Shown: positions 42,377 through 52,038, numbered from the stretch's first letter. The stretch: 64,000 nucleotides of DNA from Bacteroidales bacterium (GCA_028282785.1 JANQHE010000037.1:1-64000); one strand, 5' to 3'. Numbers and translations: made by a program. The notes: generated by a model not told the origin, from the sequence alone.

Positions 42377-43180
42377 CTAAAAGTTATAGTTTATTCCTAA
42401 ATGTATATTTATCGGTGTATGTACCATAGATCCGCTATTAATTCCATACTTTAGATTTAAATCATCAGGTATATTATAATTATAAACTAAACTCAGATTA
42501 AATTTATAAACAAATTTTATTTTTCCTTTTCCGACTTTTACAAATGCAAATGGTTCAATATGAAAATTATTATAATCCAATGTTGTATACTCAATAGGCT
42601 CATCATAATCAACAGGATACCTTAAGTTAAAATTGCTAAATGCAAATCTTAGTCCGCCGCCTGCACTTATGAAATCACTCCTGTAACCAAAATTTATCTG
42701 TAAAAAACCAAGATGATAATCCGTATCATAATTTACATTTGTACCACTCAAAAGTTTTTCATCTTCAAAGGCAACTCCATAACCATAGCCGGTAAAAACT
42801 TCCAACTTCATTCTGGTTTTTATAATTCCGTACCGTCCTATTCCTAACTCACCATAACGATGAGCAAACTCCTGGAAGTTGTTACTAAAATCAGTTCCAG
42901 TTGCATCCCAGATATCATAAAAACCTGTAAAATTCTTGTAACTTAAATGACCATTTAGCATTAAAGCATAATTATCCGAAAAAGCATAATTTCCGGCCAC
43001 ATGAGCTCCTATGCTACTTAAAGCTACCTCTATTTGTTTTTCACCTTTTTCTTCATGTAAAGGAGCGCTCGAATTCGAAGGAACGTACATCGTCGAACAC
43101 GAAACCAATAATACGATTATACTAAGGTTTATTGCCTGTACAATAAATCTGTTCAGTTTATATATTGGGCTCTTCATCAT
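42377..43180 (-). CDS. Outer-membrane lipoprotein/barrel of unknown function (267 aa)
   Basis: I start at the ATG at 43180 (MMKSPIYKLNRF), which places a lipobox (LSIIVLLVSCSTMYVP) near the N-terminus. An in-frame ATG 13 codons upstream exists. The mature protein has alternating amphipathic strands: QIEVALSSIGAHVAGNYAFS, YALMLNGHLSYKNF, MKLEVFTGYGYGVAFED and FAFVKVGKGKIKFVYKFNLS. The end HLGINYNF is typical of outer-membrane barrels. A lipid-anchored barrel is a known Bacteroidota combination. Function is unknown. Confidence 0.65.
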   Translation of the reverse strand: MMKSPIYKLNRFIVQAINLSIIVLLVSCSTMYVPSNSSAPLHEEKGEKQIEVALSSIGAHVAGNYAFSDNYALMLNGHLSYKNFTGFYDIWDATGTDFSNNFQEFAHRYGELGIGRYGIIKTRMKLEVFTGYGYGVAFEDEKLLSGTNVNYDTDYHLGFLQINFGYRSDFISAGGGLRFAFSNFNLRYPVDYDEPIEYTTLDYNNFHIEPFAFVKVGKGKIKFVYKFNLSLVYNYNIPDDLNLKYGINSGSMVHTPINIHLGINYNF

Positions 43181-43292
43181 TTTAAGGTTAAAATTATTAT
43201 TTATAAGCCTAAACTTCATAATATTATACCAAATTTTGGAGTTTTATTCAATAATAAGTTTCACTCACTTATATCTAATCTGTTAATTATTA

Positions 43293-43931
43293 TCAAAGGA
43301 GTCCGCATTTTTTTAATTGCTTCATTACATTCTTTGAAGTTAAAGCGCAAAAAGGTTTTATTGATATATTCGATTTCTTTAGTCCACGGGCAAGCCAAAC
43401 ATTGCATGTTTTAAACAGATGATACTTTTCAGTTGACAAATAAAATTGACTATTTCCGTAAAGCCCATTACCTAAACTTTCCAATTCTCCATTTTCATTT
43501 ATATAAAAACTCTGATTGATATATGAAATCAGGGTATTATAATCTTTTTCATTTAATTGAAGTTCTATCAATTCATTTTCATTAAACCATATTAATTGTT
43601 GGTTTGTAATTTCCGCAACATGTAAAACAGATTTGGTAGGCCATAAAACTGCTTTTAATGCTAACCAAGCTGTCTCTTTTTCTGCCATGTAAAAATCTTT
43701 ATCGCCCCATCCTATTTCAATGTAATTTGAATTGGAAAAGTCATTACAAAGCAAAATCATTTGATCATTAATATCAGATATTTTTAATATTATACCTGTG
43801 TGCCATTCATGTTTCAATACATAAACCTTATATGAAAGCGACACGTTTTTAGGTTTCTCGGTATTGGCTACAGCCAATAAGCTAACTATCAAAATCAGAT
43901 ATAGAAAAATAAACTTTTGAAAATATTTCAT
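43293..43931 (-). CDS. DUF2459 (TIGR02117-like) exported protein (212 aa)
   Basis: A signal peptide (FIFLYLILIVSLLAVANT) precedes the DUF2459 pattern: YKVYVLKHEWHTGIILKISD with the conserved His-x-x-Trp-His-Thr, YIEIGWGDKDFYM, AVLWPTKSVLHVAEI and NSQFYLSTEKYHLFKTCNVW. The conserved histidines and the CNVWLARGLK end suggest a papain-like/NlpC-like hydrolase fold, but activity is unproven. It is nine bases downstream of the hemolysin III gene on the same strand, so they form a pair. Confidence 0.8.
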   Translation of the reverse strand: MKYFQKFIFLYLILIVSLLAVANTEKPKNVSLSYKVYVLKHEWHTGIILKISDINDQMILLCNDFSNSNYIEIGWGDKDFYMAEKETAWLALKAVLWPTKSVLHVAEITNQQLIWFNENELIELQLNEKDYNTLISYINQSFYINENGELESLGNGLYGNSQFYLSTEKYHLFKTCNVWLARGLKKSNISIKPFCALTSKNVMKQLKKCGLL

Positions 43932-43939
43932 TTGTTAAC

Positions 43940-44599
43940 TTAAAGTGTGAATCTATAAATTGCTATCCAATGACAAACACTACCTGCAACAACCATCAAA
44001 TGCCATATCAAATGACTAAATCTTAATTTTTCCAATTTAAAAAATACCACACCCAACGAATAACAACCACCTCCGATAAAAATAAATCCTATTCCCATTG
44101 GATGCATATGTTTATATAAAGGGATCAAAAACATTAATAATAGCCACCCCATTACTATATATGAAATTACGTAAAAAAGAGCAACTCCTTTTTCGAATTT
44201 ATTGGGTAGGGAAATTTTAAGAATTACACCTGTTAAAGCCAATCCCCATTCGACACCAAACATCGCCCAACCCCAATCTTCACGAATTACCACCAGGGCT
44301 ATTGGTGTATATGTTGCAGCAATAAACAGAAAAATTGCTATTTGATCGAAATTATGAAAAAAATCCTTTGCTTTAGAACCAAATGGTAATGAGTGATTAA
44401 GTGTAGATGATAAATAGAGCAATACTAAAAATGACCCATAAACAACAAAGCTTACAACATGCCATGCTGTACCGTATTTAGCAGAACTAACTGCCATTAA
44501 TACAAGTGCGAGTATAGCAAATGCCGCACCTATACCATGAGATACGGAATGAGCTATTTCTTCGGTTTTTGTAAAACGTTTGTTTGTAACCATTATCAT
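43940..44599 (-). CDS. Hemolysin III / PAQR-family membrane protein (219 aa)
   Basis: Seven hydrophobic segments with the family's metal-binding motifs. These are EIAHSVSHGIGAAFAILALV (His in the first segment), LSSTLNHSLPFGSKAKDFFH-type S..NH..., FDQIAIFLFIAATYTPIALV and the final LRFSHLIWHLMVVAGSVCHW. The family (YqfA/TrhA, related to adiponectin receptors) probably hydrolyses a lipid amide in the membrane. Despite the name a true hemolysin role is doubtful. An ATG two codons downstream is possible. It is followed by DUF2459. Confidence 0.9.
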   Translation of the reverse strand: MIMVTNKRFTKTEEIAHSVSHGIGAAFAILALVLMAVSSAKYGTAWHVVSFVVYGSFLVLLYLSSTLNHSLPFGSKAKDFFHNFDQIAIFLFIAATYTPIALVVIREDWGWAMFGVEWGLALTGVILKISLPNKFEKGVALFYVISYIVMGWLLLMFLIPLYKHMHPMGIGFIFIGGGCYSLGVVFFKLEKLRFSHLIWHLMVVAGSVCHWIAIYRFTL

Positions 44600-44679
44600 A
44601 AAATTTTAACTCAAATTTGAGAAATCTTAAGATAAAAGTCAAAAGAAATAACTTTAAGATAGTTCCAATTAAATATTAA

Positions 44680-46188
44680 CTATAAATGTGTACCAGCTCC
44701 AGGGCCTAGTGGCAAACCTGTTAAAATCCAAATAATCATTAAAATTACCCATCCTAAAAAGAAAACAATTGAGTATGGTAACATAGTAGCAACAAGAGTT
44801 CCGATACCTGCTTTTTCATCATATTTTTGAAAATAAACTATAATTAAAGCAAAGAAACTCATCATTGGAGATATAATATTAGTTACACTATCACCAATTC
44901 TATATATTACTTGTGTTAATTCAGGAGTATAACCCAGAAACATAAACATAGGCACAAAAATTGGTGCAAGCAGTGCCCACTTAGCCGAAGCACTTCCCAT
45001 TACTAAATTAATCGTACCAGCAAAAATCACAAACAGAATAGCTAACGGAATTAATCCTAAATTAAGGCTCTGAATAAAATTCGCTCCGTTAATTGCAAGT
45101 ATAATTCCAAGATTACTCCAATTAAAATATTCAACAAACTGCGCTGCAAAGAAAACTAAAACCAAATAGGAAGCCATTGTTTTCATTGATTCTGCCATAC
45201 CTTTCATTACGTCAGAATCATTTTTGTACTTTCCTATAACTACTCCATAAACTACCCCCATTAATCCTGCAACTATAAAAAGTATCGCAACAACTCCTTT
45301 TAAAATTGGAGATTTAAGGAAAGAACCATCAACTCCCCTTAGTATTCCGTTTGAAGGAATTAATCCGATAAGGACTATTGCAATAAATACAATAAATACC
45401 CACATTGATTTTTTAATACCCTTCTTTTCAAGTGGTGTCAGTTTTGTAATTTCTTCTTTTTCAATTTTATCATTATCGTAAGACCCTAAACGCGGAATAA
45501 TTATTTTTTCTGTAACCCAAGTACCTAAAGTCGCTATAATAAATGTTGAAGCTACCATAAAAAAGTAATTGGCGGTTGGATTTACCAAATATGTTGGGTC
45601 CACCAAACGAGCAGCTTCTTGAGATAAACCTGCTAACAATGGATCAATAGTACCTAAAATCAAGTTAGCTGAATATCCTCCTGATACACCTGCAAAAGCA
45701 GCTGCCATTCCTGCAATTGGATTTCTACCAATAGCAATAAATATTGTTCCGGCTAAAGGTACTAATAGAACATACCCAACACTTGAAGCCAAGTTTGATA
45801 ATATACCTGCCAACACAATAATAAATGTCAAATATTTTTCCGGAGAATAAAGTACTAAACTACGTATCAGTACGGCAATAAGTCCTGAGTTTTCTGCTAA
45901 TCCTATACCCAGCATAGCAACAATTACAATACCCAATGGCGCAAAACTTGTAAAGTTATTTACCATTTCGGTAAGAATCATATGAACACCATTCCTTGAC
46001 AATAGGTTTACTGCTTCAAAAACTTCTCCTGTACCAGGATGAACTGCTGATGATCCCAAAGCTGCAAAAATAGCTGATAATATTAAAACGGTTACTGCAA
46101 ATAATCCAAATAAAGTTGCGGGGTGAGGCAACGCATTTCCTACTTTCTCTACTCCATTTAAAAAAATTGCTATTGGACTTTTCTTCAT
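44680..46188 (-). CDS. AbgT-family transporter (502 aa)
   Basis: About twelve membrane segments and typical AbgT sequence: VGNALPHPATLFGLFAVTVL, NNFTSFAPLGIVIVAMLGIG, FAGVSGGYSANLILGTIDPL, MGSASAKWALLAPIFVPMFM and YRIGDSVTNIISPMMSFFAL. The family imports p-aminobenzoyl-glutamate or exports sulphonamide-like antimetabolites, driven by a proton or sodium gradient. The length is normal for the family. The C-terminal GLPLGPGAGTHL is intact. It is a single gene divergent from the HtrA-type gene. Confidence 0.93.
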   Translation of the reverse strand: MKKSPIAIFLNGVEKVGNALPHPATLFGLFAVTVLILSAIFAALGSSAVHPGTGEVFEAVNLLSRNGVHMILTEMVNNFTSFAPLGIVIVAMLGIGLAENSGLIAVLIRSLVLYSPEKYLTFIIVLAGILSNLASSVGYVLLVPLAGTIFIAIGRNPIAGMAAAFAGVSGGYSANLILGTIDPLLAGLSQEAARLVDPTYLVNPTANYFFMVASTFIIATLGTWVTEKIIIPRLGSYDNDKIEKEEITKLTPLEKKGIKKSMWVFIVFIAIVLIGLIPSNGILRGVDGSFLKSPILKGVVAILFIVAGLMGVVYGVVIGKYKNDSDVMKGMAESMKTMASYLVLVFFAAQFVEYFNWSNLGIILAINGANFIQSLNLGLIPLAILFVIFAGTINLVMGSASAKWALLAPIFVPMFMFLGYTPELTQVIYRIGDSVTNIISPMMSFFALIIVYFQKYDEKAGIGTLVATMLPYSIVFFLGWVILMIIWILTGLPLGPGAGTHL

Positions 46189-46410
46189 AATTTTATTCTT
46201 ATATTTAAATATTCAATTCTCATCTAATATAGAATGCCCGAAATTATATGATTCTTATTAACTATCAAAGTTTAATTAAGAACTATTTCAAAAATGTATA
46301 AACATCTAATTGTTTATATTTTATTACTTCATGAATGTGACAAAACGGCACATAAACAGATATGGCTTGATTTTGGTTATTTAGAATCATTAAAAAGAAA
46401 GGGGTAATTC

Positions 46411-47418
46411 ATGAAACTTATAAATTTTAAGGATAAATTGAACCGTAATTTGGAAATTAAACATCATAATCCTGAAAATGAGCAGATTTTAGATTCATTC
46501 TCCAATACGGTTATTAAAGCAACTTCGAAAGTCAGCCCTTGTGTTGTCCAGATAATAAGTAATGTAGAAAAAACGGGCAATCAAAAAAACAAAAATGCCG
46601 GTGGAACAGGTTCCGGATTTATTATTTCTCAGGAAGGATTTATTGTTACTAATAGCCATGTAGTAAAGGACAGTCATAAGATTTTGGTTAACCTTCCTGA
46701 CGGGACATCGGTTAGTGCTGACATTGTTGGAGAAGATCCTTCAACAGACACGGCGGTATTAAAAATATATGGCAATAACTTCCCTAATTGCAGTTTTGGC
46801 GATTCAAAAAAGCTCCAGGTAGGACAACTCGTCATCGCAATTGGAAATCCATATGGTTTTCAGCACACGGTTACTACAGGGGTTGTAAGCGCACTGGGGC
46901 GAAGTATGCGTAGTTACACAAACCGGTTAATTGACAATGTAATACAAACGGATGCTGCTTTAAATCCTGGGAATTCAGGCGGACCACTAATAAATTCTCG
47001 TGGTGAGGTTATCGGTATTAATACTGCAATTATAAGGCCTGCACAGGGAATTTGTTTTGCAGTTGGTTCAACAACTACTGAATATGTGGTTAGTAAATTA
47101 ATTACAAATGGCAAAGTAAGAAGAGCATATTTAGGTATTGCAGGGCAGACCATTGTTTTGCCTCAAAGAATTGTAACAATTAATAAAATAAATGTTAACA
47201 AAGGCATTTATGTACAACAAATTGTGAATAATAAAAATGTGAATAATAATGAATTAATGGAAGGCGATATAATCGTTGGGTTTAATAATAAATCAATCGA
47301 ATCGGTTGATGAACTTTATTTACAACTTAGTGATGAATTAATAGGAAAACACGTTGTTCTGGAAATTTTACGCGCCGGTTACAAAAAAATAATCAGTGCA
47401 AAACTTGGTGAGGCATAA
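46411..47418 (+). CDS. HtrA/DegP-type serine protease without export signal (335 aa)
   Basis: A trypsin-like protease with the full triad: His83 (VTNSHVVK), Asp113 (STDTAVLKI) and Ser189 (NPGNSGGPLIN). A PDZ domain occupies about residues 235-335 (GIYVQQIVNNKNVNNNELME, GDIIVGFNNKSIESVDELY). The N-terminal 45 residues (MKLINFKDKLNRNLEIKHHN onward) contain no hydrophobic segment, so unlike DegP/DegQ it lacks a visible signal peptide or anchor and may act in the cytoplasm. AAAGGGG lies just before the start as a ribosome site, and the next in-frame ATGs would not restore a signal. A single gene, divergent from the AbgT transporter. Confidence 0.9.
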   Translation: MKLINFKDKLNRNLEIKHHNPENEQILDSFSNTVIKATSKVSPCVVQIISNVEKTGNQKNKNAGGTGSGFIISQEGFIVTNSHVVKDSHKILVNLPDGTSVSADIVGEDPSTDTAVLKIYGNNFPNCSFGDSKKLQVGQLVIAIGNPYGFQHTVTTGVVSALGRSMRSYTNRLIDNVIQTDAALNPGNSGGPLINSRGEVIGINTAIIRPAQGICFAVGSTTTEYVVSKLITNGKVRRAYLGIAGQTIVLPQRIVTINKINVNKGIYVQQIVNNKNVNNNELMEGDIIVGFNNKSIESVDELYLQLSDELIGKHVVLEILRAGYKKIISAKLGEA

Positions 47419-47445
47419 TATATTAATATTCACCACAAGCACTAA

Positions 47446-48378
47446 CTAAAAGGAGTAATGATATTCTAAACCGGCAACAAGAATTCGTGTCAATCCATCG
47501 GGCCTGGAGTCTCTTGTAAGAAAAGGAAAACCTAAAGAAAATTCGAGTTGTTTTGACTCAGAAAAACTATAATTTAGGTATAAATTTGCGTTTAGAGTTA
47601 TTCCCTTTGAACCATTTATATCTTGTCTTATATCATTCTCATCAATATATGAATCTTCATCAAGGTGGTATATTCCTAAAAAGCCCGGGCGAATTGAAAA
47701 TTTATTTTCTGCTATTGGAAAATTATATGAAACTCTAAGAATCACGTCTCCCTTGCGTTTATACGAGTTTGTCGAAGTATATTTATATTCCTCAAGGTTT
47801 TGATCTGCTGGCTTTATAAATTCATTTTCATTTGAATTAACAATGGGTTGTTGTAATGCTGCACTAACTCCTAAATTTGCAAATGAATAATTAGCTCCAA
47901 TAATAATATCATAGGTTCCTAAAGAACTTTGATAATGCATTGGCAGTGGTTTACTTTCCTCTTTTAAGTTGGAACTATTTAATGGAATCTTCGATCCTAT
48001 AACTACATTAATTAAATTATCTTCATTATTTATTAATATATAATTAGCAGAAATAATAACGTCACCTAAACTACTTATGCTTGCTAGTTCTCCGGAGATA
48101 AAAGCATAAGTCAGTTTACCCGACAAACTGATTTTTTCAGATATAAAACCTGTATACTCAATATATGGATTAACTATTGTGATACTGTGTTCGCCTACTC
48201 CGTAAGTTATACCGGATTGAAAAAAATTCCTTTTAGCGGTTTCCTGAGAAATATTGAAAGAATGATCCTTGAAATTATTTATAGTACAAACTCCCGCATC
48301 ACTGCAGCCTTGTGAATATGAACTGAGATTAATTAGCAGAAGTAATAAAACAACATTGAATTTTATAACATATTTCAT
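47446..48378 (-). CDS. Outer-membrane beta-barrel protein (310 aa)
   Basis: A signal peptide (FNVVLLLLLINLSSYSQG) is followed by a Cys pair (CSDAGVCTI) and many amphipathic strands: HSITIVNPYIEYTGFISEKI, SLSGKLTYAFISGELA, GDVIISANYILI and LEFSLGFPFLTRDSR. The terminal LVAGLEYHYSF ends in Phe as barrels do. The order resembles transporter-like (DUF3187 or phenol-degradation MetA type) barrels, but the family is uncertain. It converges with the HtrA-type gene after 27 bases. Confidence 0.7.
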   Translation of the reverse strand: MKYVIKFNVVLLLLLINLSSYSQGCSDAGVCTINNFKDHSFNISQETAKRNFFQSGITYGVGEHSITIVNPYIEYTGFISEKISLSGKLTYAFISGELASISSLGDVIISANYILINNEDNLINVVIGSKIPLNSSNLKEESKPLPMHYQSSLGTYDIIIGANYSFANLGVSAALQQPIVNSNENEFIKPADQNLEEYKYTSTNSYKRKGDVILRVSYNFPIAENKFSIRPGFLGIYHLDEDSYIDENDIRQDINGSKGITLNANLYLNYSFSESKQLEFSLGFPFLTRDSRPDGLTRILVAGLEYHYSF

Positions 48379-48462
48379 AAGCTTTCATTTAAAAACTACA
48401 TACTAGATTAACAGTAAGCTACAGAATTTTGTTTAAGCTTAAGGCATAATAATGTAATAAAA

Positions 48463-48552
48463 TTAGTTCAACTGAATAATTTTTGGAATAGTGAATTTAA
48501 ATTCACTGCCTATTTTCGGTTCGCTTTCCCAAATGAAAAATTTAAGATTTGT
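48463..48552 (-). pseudogene. C-terminal remnant of a histidine kinase
   Basis: Between two stops the minus strand reads NLKFFIWESEPKIGSEF then KFTIPKIIQLN and stop. WESEP.IGSEFKFTIP is the end of the HATPase_c domain (IWVESEPGKGSTFYFTLP type). The rest of the kinase is absent, so this is a leftover of a deleted sensor kinase gene. GTGAATTTAAATTCAC inside it is a chance palindrome. The rest of the gap 48379-48774 holds only the terminator at 48736. Confidence 0.6.
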
Positions 48553-48735
48553 TCAAGAAAATAATGGATGTTTTTGATTATTTGTACTAACCAAAAATGA
48601 ATTTATTAAAATGAAAATCATAAAAAAGATCTTAAGGTAGGGTCGTTTCATTAAGATTTAAACAAAAAACTACTTAAGTTAATAATACTTAATACAAACA
48701 ACAATATTTTGTTGTTATTTTATAACAAAAGGAGA

Positions 48736-48765
48736 AGCTTCTATCTTGTAAAGCAAGTAGAAGCT
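48736..48765 (-). terminator. Terminator-like hairpin after the saccharopine-dehydrogenase-like gene
   Basis: AGCTTCTA (48736-48743) and TAGAAGCT (48758-48765) form an 8-bp perfect stem with a 14-base loop. On the minus strand CTCCTTTTG follows. It is ten bases after the stop codon. Confidence 0.6.
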
Positions 48766-48774
48766 ACTCAAGTC

Positions 48775-49908
48775 TTATAAACTTCTTTCAGTCTTAATGT
48801 AATTAATATTTCGTTCTTTTAAATAGCTTAAAATATATTTATAACATTCCGGATTTTTTCCTACAAGTTCCGGTGGAAACATACCTTTTTCATTAAAAAC
48901 ATTATTCAAAATCATATCGGCTGCTGCAGTTGCTGTAAATCCGGTAGTTCTGGCCATTGAAGATATCTTTTCTATCGGATCATATTCATCATAAAGATCA
49001 TAAACTATTTCTTTTTTAGTACCGTTTTCTTCTCCTTGAAGAACAATACGCATTATAGTAAATTCTTGATCTTCAGGATTTAATTTCCATGCTTTAAATA
49101 AAATCTCTGAAGTGATCTCAAAAGGAATAAACTCCTGTCCTTTAAATTTCATTGGTTCATAATCGAGAAAACCTGCTGCTTTTAATGCCTGGATCATTTT
49201 TATGTGTCCAGGGTAACGAAGCGTTTTCTCTTTCATGTTAGGTATATTATTTAATGTATAGATCAATGATCTTAGCCCATCGGAATTGAATGCTTCAAGC
49301 GTTCCAATTTCTTTAAATTCTATTAGCTCCGTATCACTCATTGCCGGTTTTACAACTTCTTTTCCATTTTCCATATACCGAGCCGGGCGAGTATATTCTT
49401 CAATTACATCACACGGTGAAAATGGCGCTTTATATTCAAAAGGGAAAGTTCTAATCTTTGGTAATCCACCTACCATATATTCGAAGTTTTCAATTTTCAT
49501 ATTTTCATTATGATATCCAGCCACAATATTCGGCATTCCAGGAGCAACACCACAGTCCATTATTACAGTAACTCCGTATTCCTTAGCCATACCGTTCAGA
49601 TCCAGTACACCTTCCGGTAAGAAAGAAATATCAACCAAATCTTTTTTATTTTTTATTACACTTTTTATAGTCTGTAATCCCAAAAATCCCGGAACCGCAG
49701 AAATAACCAGATCGAAATCCTTAATTGCTTTAGACAATAATTTCTTATTAGTTACATCCAGAATTTCTGTTTCAATTTCGTAATTATTTGAAAGATAATT
49801 TAATGATTCCTGATCAATATCAACTGATTTTACTTTATATTCATTAGATAAGTCAATAGCCACAGCTTTTCCAACCATGCCAGCACCTAGTATGATAATT
49901 TTTTTCAT
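48775..49908 (-). CDS. Saccharopine dehydrogenase family / lysine 6-dehydrogenase-like (377 aa)
   Basis: An NAD(P)-dependent oxidoreductase. The Rossmann motif is KKIIILGAGMVGKAVAIDLS (GxGxxG, residues 8-13), then SVDIDQESLNYLS (acidic end of strand 2) and VISAVPGFLGLQTI. The middle VTVIMDCGVAPGMPNIVAGY is diagnostic for the saccharopine-dehydrogenase-like/lysine 6-dehydrogenase group. The C-terminal region has ARTTGFTATAAADMIL. It probably acts in lysine or related amino-acid catabolism. Normal length, in a single-gene unit with a terminator. Confidence 0.88.
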   Translation of the reverse strand: MKKIIILGAGMVGKAVAIDLSNEYKVKSVDIDQESLNYLSNNYEIETEILDVTNKKLLSKAIKDFDLVISAVPGFLGLQTIKSVIKNKKDLVDISFLPEGVLDLNGMAKEYGVTVIMDCGVAPGMPNIVAGYHNENMKIENFEYMVGGLPKIRTFPFEYKAPFSPCDVIEEYTRPARYMENGKEVVKPAMSDTELIEFKEIGTLEAFNSDGLRSLIYTLNNIPNMKEKTLRYPGHIKMIQALKAAGFLDYEPMKFKGQEFIPFEITSEILFKAWKLNPEDQEFTIMRIVLQGEENGTKKEIVYDLYDEYDPIEKISSMARTTGFTATAAADMILNNVFNEKGMFPPELVGKNPECYKYILSYLKERNINYIKTERSL

Positions 49909-50153
49909 TCTTGATAATTTAGAAAGTTATAATTGATTTAATTTAACGTTATATGGTTTTTTTATAAAAGTGGTTTATTACAATCCGTTAAATCTATTCA
50001 GGAATTTAATAATATACTTTCTTTGCATTGTCATAAGTACCAAAAGTAATATATTTGATTTACAATTTAAAGTATTAATAAGCTTCCGAATTGCATCTTT
50101 TATATTGAAATAATATCTTTATACTGCTTTTTTAACAATTAAATAGATACAAC

Positions 50154-51992
50154 ATGAGACTGTTAATCACATTATTACTTTGTATTTCGATGCTTAATTT
50201 AAGTGCACAAAACATACGAAATTTAAAAACAGAACAAAAAGCTGGTGAATTATCAATTCAATATGATTTAAACGGATCAGCCGAGGATATTTTTACTATA
50301 AGTATTTTGTATTCAAACAATAATAGCGATTGGAAAAAGCTTGATAAAGTTTATGGAGATGTAGGTGATAGCATTAAAGCCGGAAACGCAAAAAAACTTG
50401 TAATATGGGTTGATCACTTAGATGGATTACAAGAAAAAATGCAGTTTAAAATTCAAGCTGAATATTATACTGTAGATCAAAAAGAAAGTGGCAACCTAAA
50501 AGATCATCATGATAATATGTATAATTGGCTAAGGATAGGAAAAACAAAATGGATGACAACAAATCTTAAAGCTAATAAAGAAAATGACCGCTGCGGAGGA
50601 CACTATAGTAATTCAAACGCCAGAAATGCTTGTCCTGATGGTTGGCACTTACCAAGCGATGATGAGTGGATGGAGTTAGAAGTATATTTTGGAGTTAATC
50701 CTGATAAAGTTAAAGAGCATGGATTGCGTGAGATTGATTTAAATAAATTAAGTAGTTCAGGGTTTGATATTAACGAATGTAAATATAATGTTTCACTTTA
50801 TCCAAATCAAAAGGCTTTAGCTTTGTGGACAAGTACAGAAAATAAAATGCTCTATACAGGATATTCTCAAAAGTATTTTGCAAGAATAATCCGATTAGAT
50901 GAAAATAAGATCAGTAAAGAGTTAAGGGACAAAAAAGAAGAACTTAATGTTCGTTGTGTTCAAAGTTCAGTTTATTTGGCTAAAATAGAAGCAAGTGCTG
51001 AAGTTACTATCAATTTAAAACCTGTTGGCGGTGTTACAAATCATTCATTTACGGGAGAAATAATGGAGTGGCAATATATTGCAAATAATATTTGGCTCAA
51101 GAATGATATAAAAGGAAGTTATCTATATAAAGAAGCTGAAGATCAGTGTCCAACAGGATGGCGCTTACCGGTTCGAGAAGAATGGGAAAATTTGTTAAAA
51201 GAATTCAAACCAAGTATTGAGCTTGAAAATGAAAATATAGTTTTAAACCAAAGGCTTCGAGCTAACGGAGTATGGAGCTTCAATATGTCAAATAATGATT
51301 ACTGGATGAATATTGATTACTACACATATAATACATACTGGATTAATGAAAATGACAAAGCAGATAGTAGAAAGCTTAGAGAATTTTTAAGTACTAAAAA
51401 AGGAATAACCGAATGGGTCGACAAACAAACAAATGAAAAAGCTAAAGTACGTTGTTTGTTGGATGATAAAGACTATAAAAACAAAATGAAAGATATCAAA
51501 TCCGGAACTTTTATTGATTCAAGAGATAAAAAAGAATATGGATTTGTTGAAATAGATAGCAAAGTTTGGATGGCTGATAACTTAAGTTTTGATATGGGTG
51601 AAAACAACATGTGCAGAAATAATATCAAAACAAACTGTAAATTATTTGGGCATATGTATAATTTAGAAGTTATTGAATCTGGTTGCCCTGATGGATGGAG
51701 ATTACCTACGCAAGAAGAATGGAAATATCTTTTAATTAATAAAGCTGCAAATAATTTAAAAATTCTTTTCCCATTTGGCGGTACGGGTTTCGATTTATTA
51801 CTTGGAGGAGAAATGGTTTATGATGAAGAAAATAAAAGAGATGTTTATACAGCAAAATATTTGTTTACGAATGGAGAAAAAGCCGGTTATTATTTTATTG
51901 ATTCAAAAGGTAGAGTTGAATTAAATGAAAAAGCTAAAAAGAAAGATTTTTATTATGTGAGATGTATTAAAGAAGTTAACGATAGATTTTAA
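50154..51992 (+). CDS. Secreted FISUMP-domain protein (612 aa)
   Basis: A signal peptide (LLITLLLCISMLNLSAQ) and an N-terminal fibronectin-like part (about 20-105) precede three tandem modules of the Fibrobacter succinogenes major paralogous domain. Each contains the CPxGWxLPxxxEW core: ACPDGWHLPSDDEWMELEVY, QCPTGWRLPVREEWENLLKE and GCPDGWRLPTQEEWKYLLIN. The modules also share KWMTTNL or VWMADNL, and VRC near each end. FISUMP domains are related to sulphatase-modifying/C-type-lectin-like folds and are exported. Their ligands are unknown. The first module is the most complete. It converges on a shared terminator with the PAS gene. Confidence 0.85.
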   Translation: MRLLITLLLCISMLNLSAQNIRNLKTEQKAGELSIQYDLNGSAEDIFTISILYSNNNSDWKKLDKVYGDVGDSIKAGNAKKLVIWVDHLDGLQEKMQFKIQAEYYTVDQKESGNLKDHHDNMYNWLRIGKTKWMTTNLKANKENDRCGGHYSNSNARNACPDGWHLPSDDEWMELEVYFGVNPDKVKEHGLREIDLNKLSSSGFDINECKYNVSLYPNQKALALWTSTENKMLYTGYSQKYFARIIRLDENKISKELRDKKEELNVRCVQSSVYLAKIEASAEVTINLKPVGGVTNHSFTGEIMEWQYIANNIWLKNDIKGSYLYKEAEDQCPTGWRLPVREEWENLLKEFKPSIELENENIVLNQRLRANGVWSFNMSNNDYWMNIDYYTYNTYWINENDKADSRKLREFLSTKKGITEWVDKQTNEKAKVRCLLDDKDYKNKMKDIKSGTFIDSRDKKEYGFVEIDSKVWMADNLSFDMGENNMCRNNIKTNCKLFGHMYNLEVIESGCPDGWRLPTQEEWKYLLINKAANNLKILFPFGGTGFDLLLGGEMVYDEENKRDVYTAKYLFTNGEKAGYYFIDSKGRVELNEKAKKKDFYYVRCIKEVNDRF

Positions 51993-52008
51993 GTTTATTA
52001 ATTCAAGA

Positions 52009-52038
52009 AAAGGCTCATTTCGAAAGATCTGAGCCTTT
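52009..52038. terminator. Bidirectional terminator between FISUMP and PAS genes
   Basis: AAAGGCTCA (52009-52017) and TGAGCCTTT (52030-52038) form a perfect 9-bp stem with a 12-base loop and A/T tracts. It abuts the stop codon of the PAS gene. Confidence 0.85.

Noticed and set aside
48491-48506. GTGAATTTAAATTCAC as an operator
   Set aside because: The 16-bp palindrome falls inside the coding remnant of the kinase (SEFKFT codons), so it is most simply explained by codon sequence.
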